Below are positions 26,936 to 35,599 of a DNA stretch of 64,000 nt, one piece after another. The notes below the pieces were generated by a model that worked only from the letters and a program-made list of their open reading frames with translations, made no database searches and was not told the origin of the DNA. The position numbers were made by a program, and so were the translations under genes. How positions within the stretch are numbered: position 1 is the stretch's first letter; the number at the start of each line of letters is the position of its first letter. This stretch comes from Streptoalloteichus hindustanus (lineage in GTDB: Bacteria; Actinomycetota; Actinomycetes; Mycobacteriales; Pseudonocardiaceae), in contig NZ_FQVN01000013.1 in NCBI RefSeq assembly GCF_900129375.1, positions 62,001-126,000 of the forward strand, read 5' to 3'.

Positions 26936-28639
26936 ATGGCATACACAACCGAAGTTCACGTGGCCCTCGACGGCGACGACGACGCCCCCGGCACCCCGGA
27001 ACGGCCCTTCGCCACGATCGACCGGGCGCGGAGGGCGGCCCGGGAGGCGGCGGGCGACGTGGTCGTCCACGTGCGCGCGGGCACCTACCCCGGGCCGTGG
27101 GAGTTCACCGAGGAGGACTCCGCGCGGGAAGGCAGCCGGATCACCTACCAGGCAAACGGGTTCGGCACACCCGCGCAGGACGAGGTGGTGATCAGCGGCG
27201 GACGGGTGATCGCCGGCTGGCGGGTGGGCGGTGACGGCGTCTGGGTCATGGACGTCGGCACGCTCGACACCCGCCACCTCACCGTCGACGGTCGGCGCGT
27301 CGACCGGGCCGCCATCGACGGGATCCCGGGCGAGGTGAGTGAAAACGAGTCTGGTTACGTCACGGATGCTCGTCTCGACTGGCGAGCGGGTGTCGAGTTC
27401 GTCCACCGGGGCGTCTACCCGTGGACCGAGGCCCGGCTCGCGGTCGAGTCGGTCGCGGACGGCACGATCACCATGAAGCAGCCCGCCTTCTCCTGGGCCC
27501 GGCAGCTCTACAACTCCTCCTGGGACGGCCAGACCTCCTCCGGCCCCGGCCTGCCGACCCGCGTGGAGAACGACCCGTCCTTCCTCACCGAACCGGGCAC
27601 GTTCGCCCTGGACCGCTCCCGCCCCGGCGAGCACGTCCTGCACTACCTCCCGCGCCCCGGCGAGGACCCCGCCGCCACCCGGGTCGTCGCTCCGGAACGG
27701 GACACCCTGCTGACGGCGACGGGAGCCAGCGGCATCTCCTTCCGCGGCCTGACCTTCGCCGACACCACCTGGCTGCGCCCGACCGGCGACCGGGGCTTCC
27801 TGCACTACCACGGCAACGGCTTCCACGACGGCGGCCGGATCGACACCGTGGTCGTCGTGGAAGGCCAGTCCTGGCTGACCGTCACCGGCGAGCCGGAGAC
27901 CGTCCCGGCGTGCGTGTCCCTGGTCGGCACCACCGGCATCCGGTTCGAGGGCTGCCGCTTCACCCGCCTGGGCTCGACCGCGCTCGGCGTCACCGGTGGC
28001 GCGGACACCGTGGTGCGCGGGTGCGGGTTCGACACCCTCGCCGCCGGCGCCATCACCCTGACCGGCACCGACCGGGCGGTGGTCGAGGACAGCGTGGTCC
28101 ACCGCGTCGGGCTCGACCACTCGGGCTCGCCGGGCATCTCCCTCCTCGCCACGGTGGACTGCACAGTCGCGCACAACCGCGTGGACGACGTACCGCACTG
28201 CGGCATCGTGGGCGGCCCGGCGAAGGGCACGCGCATCCTGCACAACCACGTCACCGGCGCGATGGGCGTGCTGGCCGACGGCGGCGGCATCTACGTGTCC
28301 GGGCCCCAGGGCGAATCGCACGAGGACGGGGCGGTGGTGCGCGGCAACGTCGTCACCGACACCCGCACCCCGTACAACTTCGCCCTCTACACCGACTACG
28401 GCGCGGCGTGGATGACCGTGGCGGACAACGTGGTGCGGCGCGCCGACAACACCGCCGTGCTGCACGTCCACCCGCCCCTGGACAACGTGGTCTACCGCGG
28501 CAACGTGTGGGACGCCGACCCGGTCGGCAGCGACGCCGTCCCGGATTCGGTCACCTACGAGGACAACGTGACCCTGACCGACGCGGCCGACCTGGACGCC
28601 GCCGAGGCACGCGCGCAAGCCGGACCTCGCCGACGCTGA
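26936..28639 (+). CDS. right-handed parallel beta-helix protein (glycan-active type)
   Basis: A 567-residue protein. The N-terminus (EVHVALDGDDDAPGTPERPF, TIDRARRAAREA, VVVHVRAGTYPGPWEF) is the DUF1565-like opening of pectate-lyase-fold enzymes; a beta-sandwich-like insert follows (VISGGRVIAGWRV, FALDRSRPGEHVLHYLPRPG) and then beta-helix rungs from about residue 260 (FRGLTFADTTW, FEGCRFTRLGSTAL, VVRGCGFDTL, HNRVDDVPHCGI). GH141-like or related glycoside hydrolases have this shape. No signal peptide is seen, so it may act in the cytoplasm. Controlled by the divergent TetR. Confidence 0.8.
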   Translation: MAYTTEVHVALDGDDDAPGTPERPFATIDRARRAAREAAGDVVVHVRAGTYPGPWEFTEEDSAREGSRITYQANGFGTPAQDEVVISGGRVIAGWRVGGDGVWVMDVGTLDTRHLTVDGRRVDRAAIDGIPGEVSENESGYVTDARLDWRAGVEFVHRGVYPWTEARLAVESVADGTITMKQPAFSWARQLYNSSWDGQTSSGPGLPTRVENDPSFLTEPGTFALDRSRPGEHVLHYLPRPGEDPAATRVVAPERDTLLTATGASGISFRGLTFADTTWLRPTGDRGFLHYHGNGFHDGGRIDTVVVVEGQSWLTVTGEPETVPACVSLVGTTGIRFEGCRFTRLGSTALGVTGGADTVVRGCGFDTLAAGAITLTGTDRAVVEDSVVHRVGLDHSGSPGISLLATVDCTVAHNRVDDVPHCGIVGGPAKGTRILHNHVTGAMGVLADGGGIYVSGPQGESHEDGAVVRGNVVTDTRTPYNFALYTDYGAAWMTVADNVVRRADNTAVLHVHPPLDNVVYRGNVWDADPVGSDAVPDSVTYEDNVTLTDAADLDAAEARAQAGPRRR

Positions 28640-28647
28640 CCGCACCC

Positions 28648-28716
28648 GGCCCGCGGCCCCTCCACGGCCCGCGGCCCCTCCACGGGTCGCGGGTCTCAGG
28701 GGGTCGCGGGTCTCAG
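28648..28716. repeat. two short tandem duplications
   Basis: An 18-base unit (GGCCCGCGGCCCCTCCAC) occurs twice at 28648-28683, then a 15-base unit (GGTCGCGGGTCTCAG) occurs twice at 28685-28716 with a 17-base period. They lie just after the beta-helix gene stop and may serve as a terminator or be slippage scars. Confidence 0.6.
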
Positions 28717-29333
28717 CCGGCCTGGTCCGTGCGCGCCGCGCGCGTGGAGGTCGGGTGCACGTGGGTGTTCGTCCGGTGCAGCAGCCGGTCCAGGAAGGCC
28801 GGCCGTGAGACCAGGTGCAGGCTCGCTCCGGCCGATGTCGCGCGGCGGTGGGCCGCGAGCAGCATCGACAGCACCCGACCCGAGTCCGGGCCTCGATGCG
28901 ACAGCAGCCACTGCGCGCTGTCCGCGCTCCAACCCGAAGTCCGGGGATCCGCCGCCCGCTCGGCCATGGCGCGAGCGTCCCGATAGCCGACAAACGACGT
29001 CCGAATCATCGACCGACACGTTTCGACCAACCGGGACCACTCAGCTTCGGTATAGGGCAGCAGCGACCTCCGGTTCGATCGGAAGTTCGGGTTGTGCAGC
29101 CGCCCGTCGACCAGCTCCCGAACATCCGGGCGCAGCACGTCGTGCAAGTCGTCCAGGCGCCGCAACAGGATCCGCCCCAACGACTCGGTCTGATGCCGGG
29201 CACCCATCCACAACTCGGCGACCCGCGCCCGGGTCAGATCCCCCCCGCACTGCCCCGAGAACCTGCCCTCTTGAGCCGCAACAGCAGGTCCCGCACCGGC
29301 GTCACCGACGTGAGAACGCCCCGGCCATGACAC
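28713..29333 (-). pseudogene. chimera of recombinase N-terminus and STAS C-terminus
   Basis: An open frame of 206 codons. The first three quarters (RVAELWMGARHQTESLGRIL, DVRELVDGRLHNPNFRSNRR, LLPYTEAEWSRLVETCRSMI, SGWSADSAQWLLSHRGP) look like the N-terminal and core-binding domain of an actinomycete tyrosine recombinase. The last part (GRVLSMLLAAHRRATSAGAS, LHLVSRPAFLDRLLHRTNT) looks like the second half of a STAS anti-anti-sigma domain. Neither part is complete, so the ORF is most likely a deletion junction that happens to stay in frame. Confidence 0.5.
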
Positions 29334-29431
29334 TCAGGTGAGCCGGTGATCACCCACGGCGCCCGGGACGTGGCGCGCCGGGGTGATCCCGGGAGTCGGC
29401 TTGGTGTTCGTCGCCGACGCGGCCTCGGTCG

Positions 29432-29728
29432 TCAGACGAGGCCCTCGGTGATGCGGAAGTCGCGCTGGAAGCCGTCGGGGAGTTCGGCCAGCGCCTTCTG
29501 GTAGGCCGCACTCTCGTATGCGGCGACGGCCTGTTCGAAGCTGTCGAACTCGATCAGGACAACGCGCTCGGCGATTCCGGCTTCGTGTGCGACGACCCGG
29601 CTGCCGACGCTGGCGAGCACCCGCCCGCCCGCGGCCTTGACGGCCAGGCCCGCCAGTTCGTTGTAGACCTCAAGCGCCTCAGGGGCTGTGATGGTGGGGT
29701 AGACGCTGACCCAGTAGCCCTTGGCCAC
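29432..29728 (-). CDS. DUF1330 family protein
   Basis: A 98-residue ferredoxin-like alpha-beta barrel protein: AKGYWVSVYPTITAPEALEV, VLIEFDSFEQAVAAYESAAY. Length and motifs are typical of DUF1330 (EthD-like dimeric barrel). Function of the family is not settled. Monocistronic; GGAGG lies before the ATG. Confidence 0.9.
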   Translation of the reverse strand: MAKGYWVSVYPTITAPEALEVYNELAGLAVKAAGGRVLASVGSRVVAHEAGIAERVVLIEFDSFEQAVAAYESAAYQKALAELPDGFQRDFRITEGLV

Positions 29729-29821
29729 GGTTCCTCCTGCGTTCGGAATTGATCATCGGAAACCTACTCAGATCCATCGCCGGCGCGCTGTGGGTCAGCG
29801 AGCCGACGGGGACGACGTCGA

Positions 29822-31270
29822 TCAACCGGATGGGGGTGTGATCGGACTGGTCTCGGGTGAGCGTCGGCGGGCGAGGATGAGGCTGGTCAGCGTCGTGATC
29901 GCCATCGCGGCGACGCCGACCAGCGCCGCGGTGGTGTAGGCGTCGTCGTCGGGGAGGAGGCGGCCGGTGTCGGTGCCCGCGGCCAGGATCAGGCCGCCGA
30001 TGGCGCTGCCCAGGGCGTACCCGACGCTGCGGACGACGTAGTTGAAGCTCATGGCGCTGGAGGTCTCGCTCTTGGGGGTGACGGCCAGGATGACGCCGGG
30101 CATGGCGGCCGAGAAGCTGCCGACGCCGAAGCCCAGCACGCCCATGGCCGCGAGCAGTTCGGCCAGGTTGGACCGGGCGGTGGCGAACAGGACGAACCCG
30201 CCGCCGACGATGGCGGCGCTGCCGGCCAGCAGCAGGGGGCCGTCGATCCGTTCGCGGACCCGCTGCGTGAGCTTGCCGGCGACGAACCCCAGCACGGAGA
30301 ACGGGATGAGGACCAGCCCCGCCACGAAGGTGCTCAGTCCGAAGCCGTAGCCGGCGCTGTGCGGCGTCTGCGCGTAGCGGGTGATGAGCGTGAGCAGGAG
30401 GTACATGCCGCTCCCGCCGACGAACATGGCGATGTTCGCCCCGGCGACCGCCGGGTGTCGTACCGCCCGGACGTCGACCAGGGGCGTCTTGGTGCGCAGT
30501 TCGGACACGGCCCAGACGCAGAGCAGGAGTACGGCGGCGACGGCAAGGGTCACCGCCACGGCGAGGTGTCGGCTCCACAGGCTCCTCTCGCCGGCCAGGA
30601 ACAGGACGAGGAGCAGTCCACCCGCCAGGAGGAGCGCGCCGGTCACGTTCACGCGTGCGGAGCGGCCTTCGGGAGCTGCGGGCATGGAGCGCCACGCGGT
30701 CACGAAGGCGATGGCGGTGACGAGCAGGCCGAGGCCGTAGGCGGCCCGCGGTCCGCCGAACTCGGTGAGCAGCGCGGCCAGCGGGTAGCCGACGCCGGCT
30801 CCGATGATGGAGACCACCGAGATCAGGGCGATCGTGGGCGCGCTGCGCTGCTCGGGAAGGTGGTCGCGGGCCACGCCCATCATCAGCGCCGTGAGACCGA
30901 GTCCGACGCCTTGGGCCGCTCTGCCCACGAGCAGCCAGGCGAACGGCAGCGGCAGCACGGTGAGCGCGCTGCCGACGACGACGATCGCCAGCGTGGCGAG
31001 AATCGTGGCCCGCCGGTGCGGACCGGCTCCGAGCCGGCCGAGGACGGGTGTGGCGACGGCGCCGCTGAGCAGGGCGATGGTCAGCGTCCACTGCGCGCTG
31101 TCGAGGGAGACGTGGAACGTGGTCGCCACACTGGTGATCAGCGGCGTCCCGAGGCTGCCGACCGCCGCCACGACCAGGGCGATGAACAGCAGGGCGGGGA
31201 CCAGCAGACGTGACTCGGAACGTGTCAGGGCAGCGCTCATGGGCTGGTCATGAGCCTGGTCCGCAGTCAC
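29822..31270 (-). CDS. MFS drug-efflux transporter (DHA2-like, 14 TM)
   Basis: A 482-residue transporter with about 14 hydrophobic helices; motif A-like GRLGAGPHRRATIL, motif C-like ISVVSIIGAGVGYPLAALLT, and late helices FVGGSGMYLLLTLITRYA. The GTG start at 31270 overlaps the MarR stop (GTGA) and has AGGAG 8 bases upstream; an ATG at 31240 is the alternative. As the second gene of a MarR-MFS operon it probably exports the ligand that the MarR protein senses. Confidence 0.9.
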   Translation of the reverse strand: MTADQAHDQPMSAALTRSESRLLVPALLFIALVVAAVGSLGTPLITSVATTFHVSLDSAQWTLTIALLSGAVATPVLGRLGAGPHRRATILATLAIVVVGSALTVLPLPFAWLLVGRAAQGVGLGLTALMMGVARDHLPEQRSAPTIALISVVSIIGAGVGYPLAALLTEFGGPRAAYGLGLLVTAIAFVTAWRSMPAAPEGRSARVNVTGALLLAGGLLLVLFLAGERSLWSRHLAVAVTLAVAAVLLLCVWAVSELRTKTPLVDVRAVRHPAVAGANIAMFVGGSGMYLLLTLITRYAQTPHSAGYGFGLSTFVAGLVLIPFSVLGFVAGKLTQRVRERIDGPLLLAGSAAIVGGGFVLFATARSNLAELLAAMGVLGFGVGSFSAAMPGVILAVTPKSETSSAMSFNYVVRSVGYALGSAIGGLILAAGTDTGRLLPDDDAYTTAALVGVAAMAITTLTSLILARRRSPETSPITPPSG

Positions 31271-31725
31271 CGGCCCGACTCCTGTCGGGCGCGGCTTTCC
31301 AGCTCCGCCAGACGCAGCAGCGCCGGAAGGGCTGCCGCCAAGGCCTCGACCTCGTCGCCGGTGAGTTCGTCGATCAACCGCGCGTACGCGTCGACGCCCG
31401 CCTGGCGTCGCGTCCGGACGTAGGACGCGCCGGCCTCGGTCAGGCACACCAGCGTGACCCGCTTGTCGGACGGGTCCTTCTTCCGCTCGACCAGCCCGGA
31501 TTCCTCCAGCGTCCGGACCAGGACGGTCATCGCGGGCTGGGTGACGCCCTCGGCCACCGCCAGATCGGTGATCCGTCGCGGGCCGGTCTTGTCCAGGGTG
31601 GCCAGGGTGGCGGCGGAGGTCAGGCTCATGTCGCGGGGAAGGCGTCTCACGGCCCTGGTGGCCAGACCGTAGAGGGCTGACCCGATGGCCTCGGAAGCGC
31701 CGTGCGCGGCGTCTCGGCGACTCAC
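31267..31725 (-). CDS. MarR-family regulator
   Basis: A 152-residue winged-helix protein: LPRDMSLTSAATLATLDKTG, ITDLAVAEGVTQPAMTVLVR, LVERKKDPSDKRVTLVCLTE with the DxR wing. GTG start lacking a clear Shine-Dalgarno; a TATGCT element ends 6 bases upstream, so a leaderless transcript is possible. It should autoregulate the MarR-MFS operon by binding the palindrome at 31741. Confidence 0.92.
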   Translation of the reverse strand: MSRRDAAHGASEAIGSALYGLATRAVRRLPRDMSLTSAATLATLDKTGPRRITDLAVAEGVTQPAMTVLVRTLEESGLVERKKDPSDKRVTLVCLTEAGASYVRTRRQAGVDAYARLIDELTGDEVEALAAALPALLRLAELESRARQESGR

Positions 31726-31740
31726 ACCTGAAGCATAGCA

Positions 31741-31754
31741 GTCTTATATAAGAC
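31741..31754. promoter_or_regulatory. MarR operator GTCTTATATAAGAC
   Basis: Perfect 14-base palindrome 16 bases upstream of the marR start, overlapping the expected -35/-10 zone. Size and symmetry fit a MarR dimer site. Confidence 0.75.
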
Positions 31755-32251
31755 CTTTATGCATCTGCGATCGGGGCTCGGCGACACCGCTGACAGCGGC
31801 CCGTGCCCACCGGGCACGGTGAGGTTCGAAGACCCGACATGCGCCCGACCGGGCCCGGACGAGGCTGGAGTCCACCGACACCACCCAGCCCCACTCCCAG
31901 GCCAGGTCCGCCCTCGCATGGACCTGGCCGACCACGCTTCCGCCCCGACGCGATGACCGGTCCGGCGACAACGGCTCCAACACCGTCCCGCGCCGCATCC
32001 CACACCCAACTCCTTGCCCAGGAACGTGTCGCGGCCGGTTTGCTCGGCGATGCCTTGGGCGAGCGCGGCTTCGCAACTGGTCCGCAGCGTCCTGGCGTAG
32101 GCCCGCAGGGCGGGGGCGGAGGTCACGAGTTCGGCGACACGACGGGATTCGGGGTCCGAGAGCCAGGGCGTGGCTTCGATCGGGGGCTGTTGCGGGAGCG
32201 GGAGGGGGACGTGTGGTTTCTGGGGGTGGCCTTCGGGGCCGTTTTCGCGAG
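31755..32251 (-). mobile_element. IS5-family transposase remnant
   Basis: Within about 31830-32030 the minus strand reads LEPLSPDRSSRRGG, then VHARADLAWEWGWVVSVDSS and LVRA. This matches the N-terminal PDRTxRRGG block and the DDE-domain VVSVDSSxVRAH block of IS5-type transposases, with the region between deleted. No intact frame or terminal repeat was found; the rest of the interval has no gene I can support. Confidence 0.55.
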
Positions 32252-33094
32252 TCAGGTGTCGACCGTGCGCGCGTGGTGTGTGGTGGCGTGGAGGCTGCTC
32301 AGCAGTGCGAGGGCGTGGGCGCTGGGTGTGGCGGGTTCGGCGTGGTAGATGATCAGTTGCTGGCCGGGGGCACTGCGCACGTCGAATGCCTGGTAGGTGA
32401 GGGTGAGCGGGCCGACGTCGGGGTGCACGAGGTGTTTGGGTTCACGGGTCTTGCCGCGCACCTGGTGGGTTTCCCACAAGGCGCGGAAGTGCGCGCTGCC
32501 CTCGTTGAGCTCGGCCACCAGGCGCCGCAGACCGAGATCGTGTGGGGTGAGGCCCGCGGCTACCCGCAGGTTCGCCACGGTGGCCTGTGCGGTCCAGTCC
32601 CAGCGCGCGTAGAACCGTCGTCCCGCGGGGTCGAGGAAAGTCATGCGGGCGAGGTTGTCCACCGCGCGGAATGGTGAGAACAACGCGTCGGCGAGGGCAT
32701 TGGTGGCCAGGACGTCCAGCATGTGGTTGAGCACGAAGGCGGGGGTGTGCGGGTAGCCGTCCATGAGTTGCCGCAGTTCGGGGCTCACCGTCTGGGCAAC
32801 CGGCGCCGGCGTGTTGTCCGGTGCGGCGCCTGCCAGTCGGTACAGGTGCCCGCGGGCGTCGGGGTCGAGATCCAGTGCGCGGCAGAGGGCGTCGAGCACT
32901 TGCGGTGACGGGTGGGTCTCGCGGCCCTGTTCCAGGCGGGTGTAGTAGTCGGCGTTCACCCCGGCGAGCACGGCGACTTCTTCGCGGCGCAGTCCGGTCA
33001 CCCGGCGTCGGCCGGAGTAGAGCACACCCGCGTCTTCGGGAGATCGTTGTGCGCGGCGCGCGCGCAGGAACGCACCCAGTTCACCACTGCCCAT
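32252..33094 (-). CDS. XRE regulator with MmyB-type ligand domain
   Basis: A 280-residue regulator. HTH: ELGAFLRARRAQRSPEDAGV, VTGLRREEVAVLAGVNADYY, TRLEQGRETHPSPQVLDALC. The C-terminal PAS-like MmyB domain runs from about 105 to 275 (LMDGYPHTPAFVLNHMLDVL, WDWTAQATVANLRVAAGL, LTLTYQAFDV). It is divergent from the Atu4866-SDR-SDR genes and, as usual for this family, probably controls them in response to a small hydrophobic ligand. Confidence 0.92.
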   Translation of the reverse strand: MGSGELGAFLRARRAQRSPEDAGVLYSGRRRVTGLRREEVAVLAGVNADYYTRLEQGRETHPSPQVLDALCRALDLDPDARGHLYRLAGAAPDNTPAPVAQTVSPELRQLMDGYPHTPAFVLNHMLDVLATNALADALFSPFRAVDNLARMTFLDPAGRRFYARWDWTAQATVANLRVAAGLTPHDLGLRRLVAELNEGSAHFRALWETHQVRGKTREPKHLVHPDVGPLTLTYQAFDVRSAPGQQLIIYHAEPATPSAHALALLSSLHATTHHARTVDT

Positions 33095-33195
33095 GGCAGC
33101 AGGGTAGGTCGCTGCCTGCCTGGTTGGGTGGGTGCGGCACACCCAGCCACCACACGTCCTGCCTTCGCTTCGCGCCGTCGCCGACGCTGGTCGGT

Positions 33196-33471
33196 ATGAC
33201 AAGCGATATCGACGTGGTCGGCACGTGGGTCACCGCGGATGGGCATATCCGGCAGGAGTTGCGCGCAGACGGGCGCTACGACGAAGCGCGCGGCGAACAG
33301 CGCAGCGCCTTCACCGGTCGCTACACGGTGACCGGGAACCATCTCGACTACGTGGACGACACCGGCTTCACCGCGACGGGCGATATCCGCGGTGGTGTGC
33401 TCTACCACGAGCATCTCGTTCTCCATCGCGAGTCCGCCGCCGCTCAGCGCCGTGGGCAGGCGCCGCGGTGA
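33196..33471 (+). CDS. Atu4866-family small beta-barrel protein
   Basis: A 91-residue protein: VGTWVTADGHIRQELRADGR, YDEARGEQRSAFTGRYTVTG, HLDYVDDTGFTATGDI. This is the lipocalin/streptavidin-like Atu4866 fold often encoded beside SDRs. Possibly a ligand-binding or isomerase-type helper. Its stop overlaps the SDR GTG start. The start ATG lacks a strong Shine-Dalgarno. Confidence 0.85.
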   Translation: MTSDIDVVGTWVTADGHIRQELRADGRYDEARGEQRSAFTGRYTVTGNHLDYVDDTGFTATGDIRGGVLYHEHLVLHRESAAAQRRGQAPR

Positions 33472-34226
33472 GCGGGCCACGTTCCGACCGTGAGTTGGAG
33501 GGCAAAGTCGCGCTGGTCACCGGGGCAGCCCGTGGGGTCGGCGCGGCCACGGTCGCCTGGCTGCACGCCCGCGGCGCGCGAGTGCTGGCCACGGACCTCC
33601 GCCCCGAGGTGGACGATCTCGCCACCCGATTCGACCGGGTGTCCACTGTGGTGGGTGATGTGTCCCGGGAGGACATGGCGGTGCGGTCGGTGGCCGCGGC
33701 GGTCGACCGGTTCGGCGGCATGGACATCCTGGTCGGCAACGCCGGTCGATCGGTGAACAAGCCGATCACCGAGACCACCGCGGCCGACTGGGACGAGCTG
33801 ATGTCGGTCAACGCCCGCGGAACGTTTCTGCACGCCAGGGAGGCGTTCCGGGTGATGCGTGAACGCGGTGGGGGTGTGATCGTCACCGTCGGTTCGTTCG
33901 CCTGCACGGTCGGCCTGCCCGACGCGGCGGCCTACAGCGCGTCGAAGGGGGCGCTGGCGCAGTTGACCAAGGTGCTCGCGCTGGAGGGCGGCCGGCATGG
34001 CATCCGTGCCAACGTCGTCGCCCCCGGTGTGATCGAGACCGACATGCTCGACAACTTCCGGGCCGACAGCCGGGAGTACCTGCGCTCCTTCGGCGACGCC
34101 CACCCCCTGGGCCGTGTCGCGCAGCCCGAGGAGATCGCCGAGGTGATCGGTTTCCTGGCCTCGCCTCGGTCCGGGTTCATCACCGGCGCGGTCGTCGCCG
34201 CCGACGGCGGCTACACCGCGGCCTGA
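33468..34226 (+). CDS. short-chain dehydrogenase/reductase
   Basis: A 252-residue classical SDR. Rossmann motif TGAARGVG near residue 17, NAG motif LVGNAGRS near 90, catalytic Ser (VTVGSFACT) and YSASK near 155, and C-terminal GGYTA. NAD(P)H-dependent ketone/alcohol interconversion; substrate unknown. GTG start overlaps the upstream Atu4866 gene (GTGA), and another SDR follows 36 bases later, so the three form an operon. Confidence 0.93.
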   Translation: MSGPRSDRELEGKVALVTGAARGVGAATVAWLHARGARVLATDLRPEVDDLATRFDRVSTVVGDVSREDMAVRSVAAAVDRFGGMDILVGNAGRSVNKPITETTAADWDELMSVNARGTFLHAREAFRVMRERGGGVIVTVGSFACTVGLPDAAAYSASKGALAQLTKVLALEGGRHGIRANVVAPGVIETDMLDNFRADSREYLRSFGDAHPLGRVAQPEEIAEVIGFLASPRSGFITGAVVAADGGYTAA

Positions 34227-34262
34227 CACCCCGCGAAACACAACGAGAGAAAAGAGCACACC

Positions 34263-35018
34263 ATGCCTGGACGGCTCGTCGGCAAGGTCGCGTTGATCAC
34301 GGGCGCGACCGGCGGCATCGGACAAGCCACCGCGGAACTGTTCGCCCGCGAAGGAGCCAGCCTGGTCGTCACCGACATCGCCCAGGACGCGGTGGAAGGG
34401 CTCGCCGCGTCCCTGGAAGCCGAGGGCGCCGATGTGCTGGCGGCCCGGCTCGACGTCTCCTCGCCGGAGAACTGGAGCGAGGTGATCGAGCTGACCCGGC
34501 GGCGCTTCGGCCGCCTTGACGTCTTGGCCAACATCGCCGGTGTCGTGGACTGGCCCGGTGTCGAAGAGACCACAAAGGACGGCTGGGACCGGGTGGTCGC
34601 GGTCAACCAGACCGGCACCTGGCTCGGGATGAAGACCGCCCTGCCCCTGCTGCGCGCCTGCGGCAACGCCTCCGTCATCAACACCTCCTCGGTGCTCGGC
34701 CTGGTCGGCAGCGGGGCAGCCGCCGCCTACCAGGCGACCAAAGGAGCAGTGCGGCTGCTGACCAAGACCGCCGCCGTCGAGTACGCGACCCGCGGAGTCC
34801 GGGTCAACTCGGTGCACCCCGGAGTCATCGCCACCCCGATGATCCAGGACCTGCTCGACGAGCAGGGCGATGAACAACCCGACATCGTGCGCACCCCCAT
34901 GCGCCGCGCGGGCAGCCCCGCCGAGATCGCTCCCATGATGCTCTTCCTGGCCAGCGACGAATCCTCGTTCGTTACCGGAGCCGAGTTCGTTGTCGACGGC
35001 GGACTCACCGCACACTGA
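34263..35018 (+). CDS. short-chain dehydrogenase/reductase
   Basis: A 251-residue SDR. TGATGGIG at residues 14-21, NIAG near 90, Ser in INTSSVLGL, YQATK near 157, and the end VVDGGLTAH. Third gene of the Atu4866-SDR-SDR operon. Two SDRs side by side could act on successive oxidation states of one substrate (inference). The following DNA is debris of an amidase gene. Confidence 0.93.
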   Translation: MPGRLVGKVALITGATGGIGQATAELFAREGASLVVTDIAQDAVEGLAASLEAEGADVLAARLDVSSPENWSEVIELTRRRFGRLDVLANIAGVVDWPGVEETTKDGWDRVVAVNQTGTWLGMKTALPLLRACGNASVINTSSVLGLVGSGAAAAYQATKGAVRLLTKTAAVEYATRGVRVNSVHPGVIATPMIQDLLDEQGDEQPDIVRTPMRRAGSPAEIAPMMLFLASDESSFVTGAEFVVDGGLTAH

Positions 35019-35099
35019 TGACGAGCCCTGCATCCACGCCGATCGCCGGATGTCCGCACATGCCGCATATCGGGCGTTCAGGAACGCGGTGTCAGCCGG

Positions 35100-35290
35100 T
35101 CGTCAGCGTGACAACCTGTTCCACTCCTGCGCTGCGGTCGGTGGCCCACGAAGGCCACCGGGTCCTCGCGCCCCGGATGCGGCCACCAGGTGCGCGCCGA
35201 TCGGCAGGCCGTCGCCGTCGACGTGCAGGGGCGGGGAGATCGCGGGCCGGGCGGGTGAGGCGGCGGCCACCGGGGAGGGTGGCCTCGAAT
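35100..35290 (-). pseudogene. amidase C-terminal fragment
   Basis: Minus-strand frame reads AISPPLHVDGDGLPIGAHLV and AASG, the conserved end of amidase-signature enzymes, then shifts frame into EDPVAF. Start and catalytic Ser-Ser-Lys part are absent. Confidence 0.5.
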
Positions 35291-35303
35291 GCCGATCGTG
35301 GGT

Positions 35304-35590
35304 TCATCGTGTCTTCTCTCCACCAATGGTCGGGCAGCGCTGGGGTAGAGGGGTGGTGTCGCCGAGCGCGACGAGTTCCCAGCGCTGCCAGGTGATGGGG
35401 ACGCTGTCGCGCTCGCGAACGGCGCGCAGGGTGGTGACGCTCGCGGGGGCGACGGTGAGGTGGAGGGTACGCAGGACGGGTGTGCCGATCAGGTAGGTGA
35501 GGGCGGCGTGGATGGTCTCGCTGTGGCCGATGATGACCAACGTGCCCTCACGGTGGTCGGTGAGGAGTGCGTCTGGTACTCCAGCCGTGG
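35304..35590 (-). pseudogene. histidine phosphatase C-terminal fragment
   Basis: Reads LLTDHREGTLVIIGHSETIH and LTYLIGTPVLRTLHLTVAP, ending IGGEKTR. The GHS block carries the second catalytic His of the phosphoglycerate-mutase-like branch; the N-terminal RHG motif is missing. The break at about 35590 coincides with the edge of an IS701-like remnant, so insertion probably truncated the gene. Confidence 0.55.
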
Positions 35591-35599
35591 TTTGTGATG

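Noticed and set aside
25775-28639. A 954-codon plus-strand frame beginning 1.16 kb before the beta-helix gene
   Set aside because: The first part is antisense to the TetR gene and the true start follows the operator at 26936.
26087-28993. A 968-codon minus-strand frame covering the TetR gene and the antisense of the beta-helix gene
   Set aside because: Only the TetR part is protein-like; the rest is the GC-driven shadow of the plus-strand gene. The GTG at 26902 has the Shine-Dalgarno.
31815-31850. GGTTCGAAGACC resembling a tRNA T-arm
   Set aside because: No acceptor or anticodon arms fold around it, and it lies inside the IS5 remnant.
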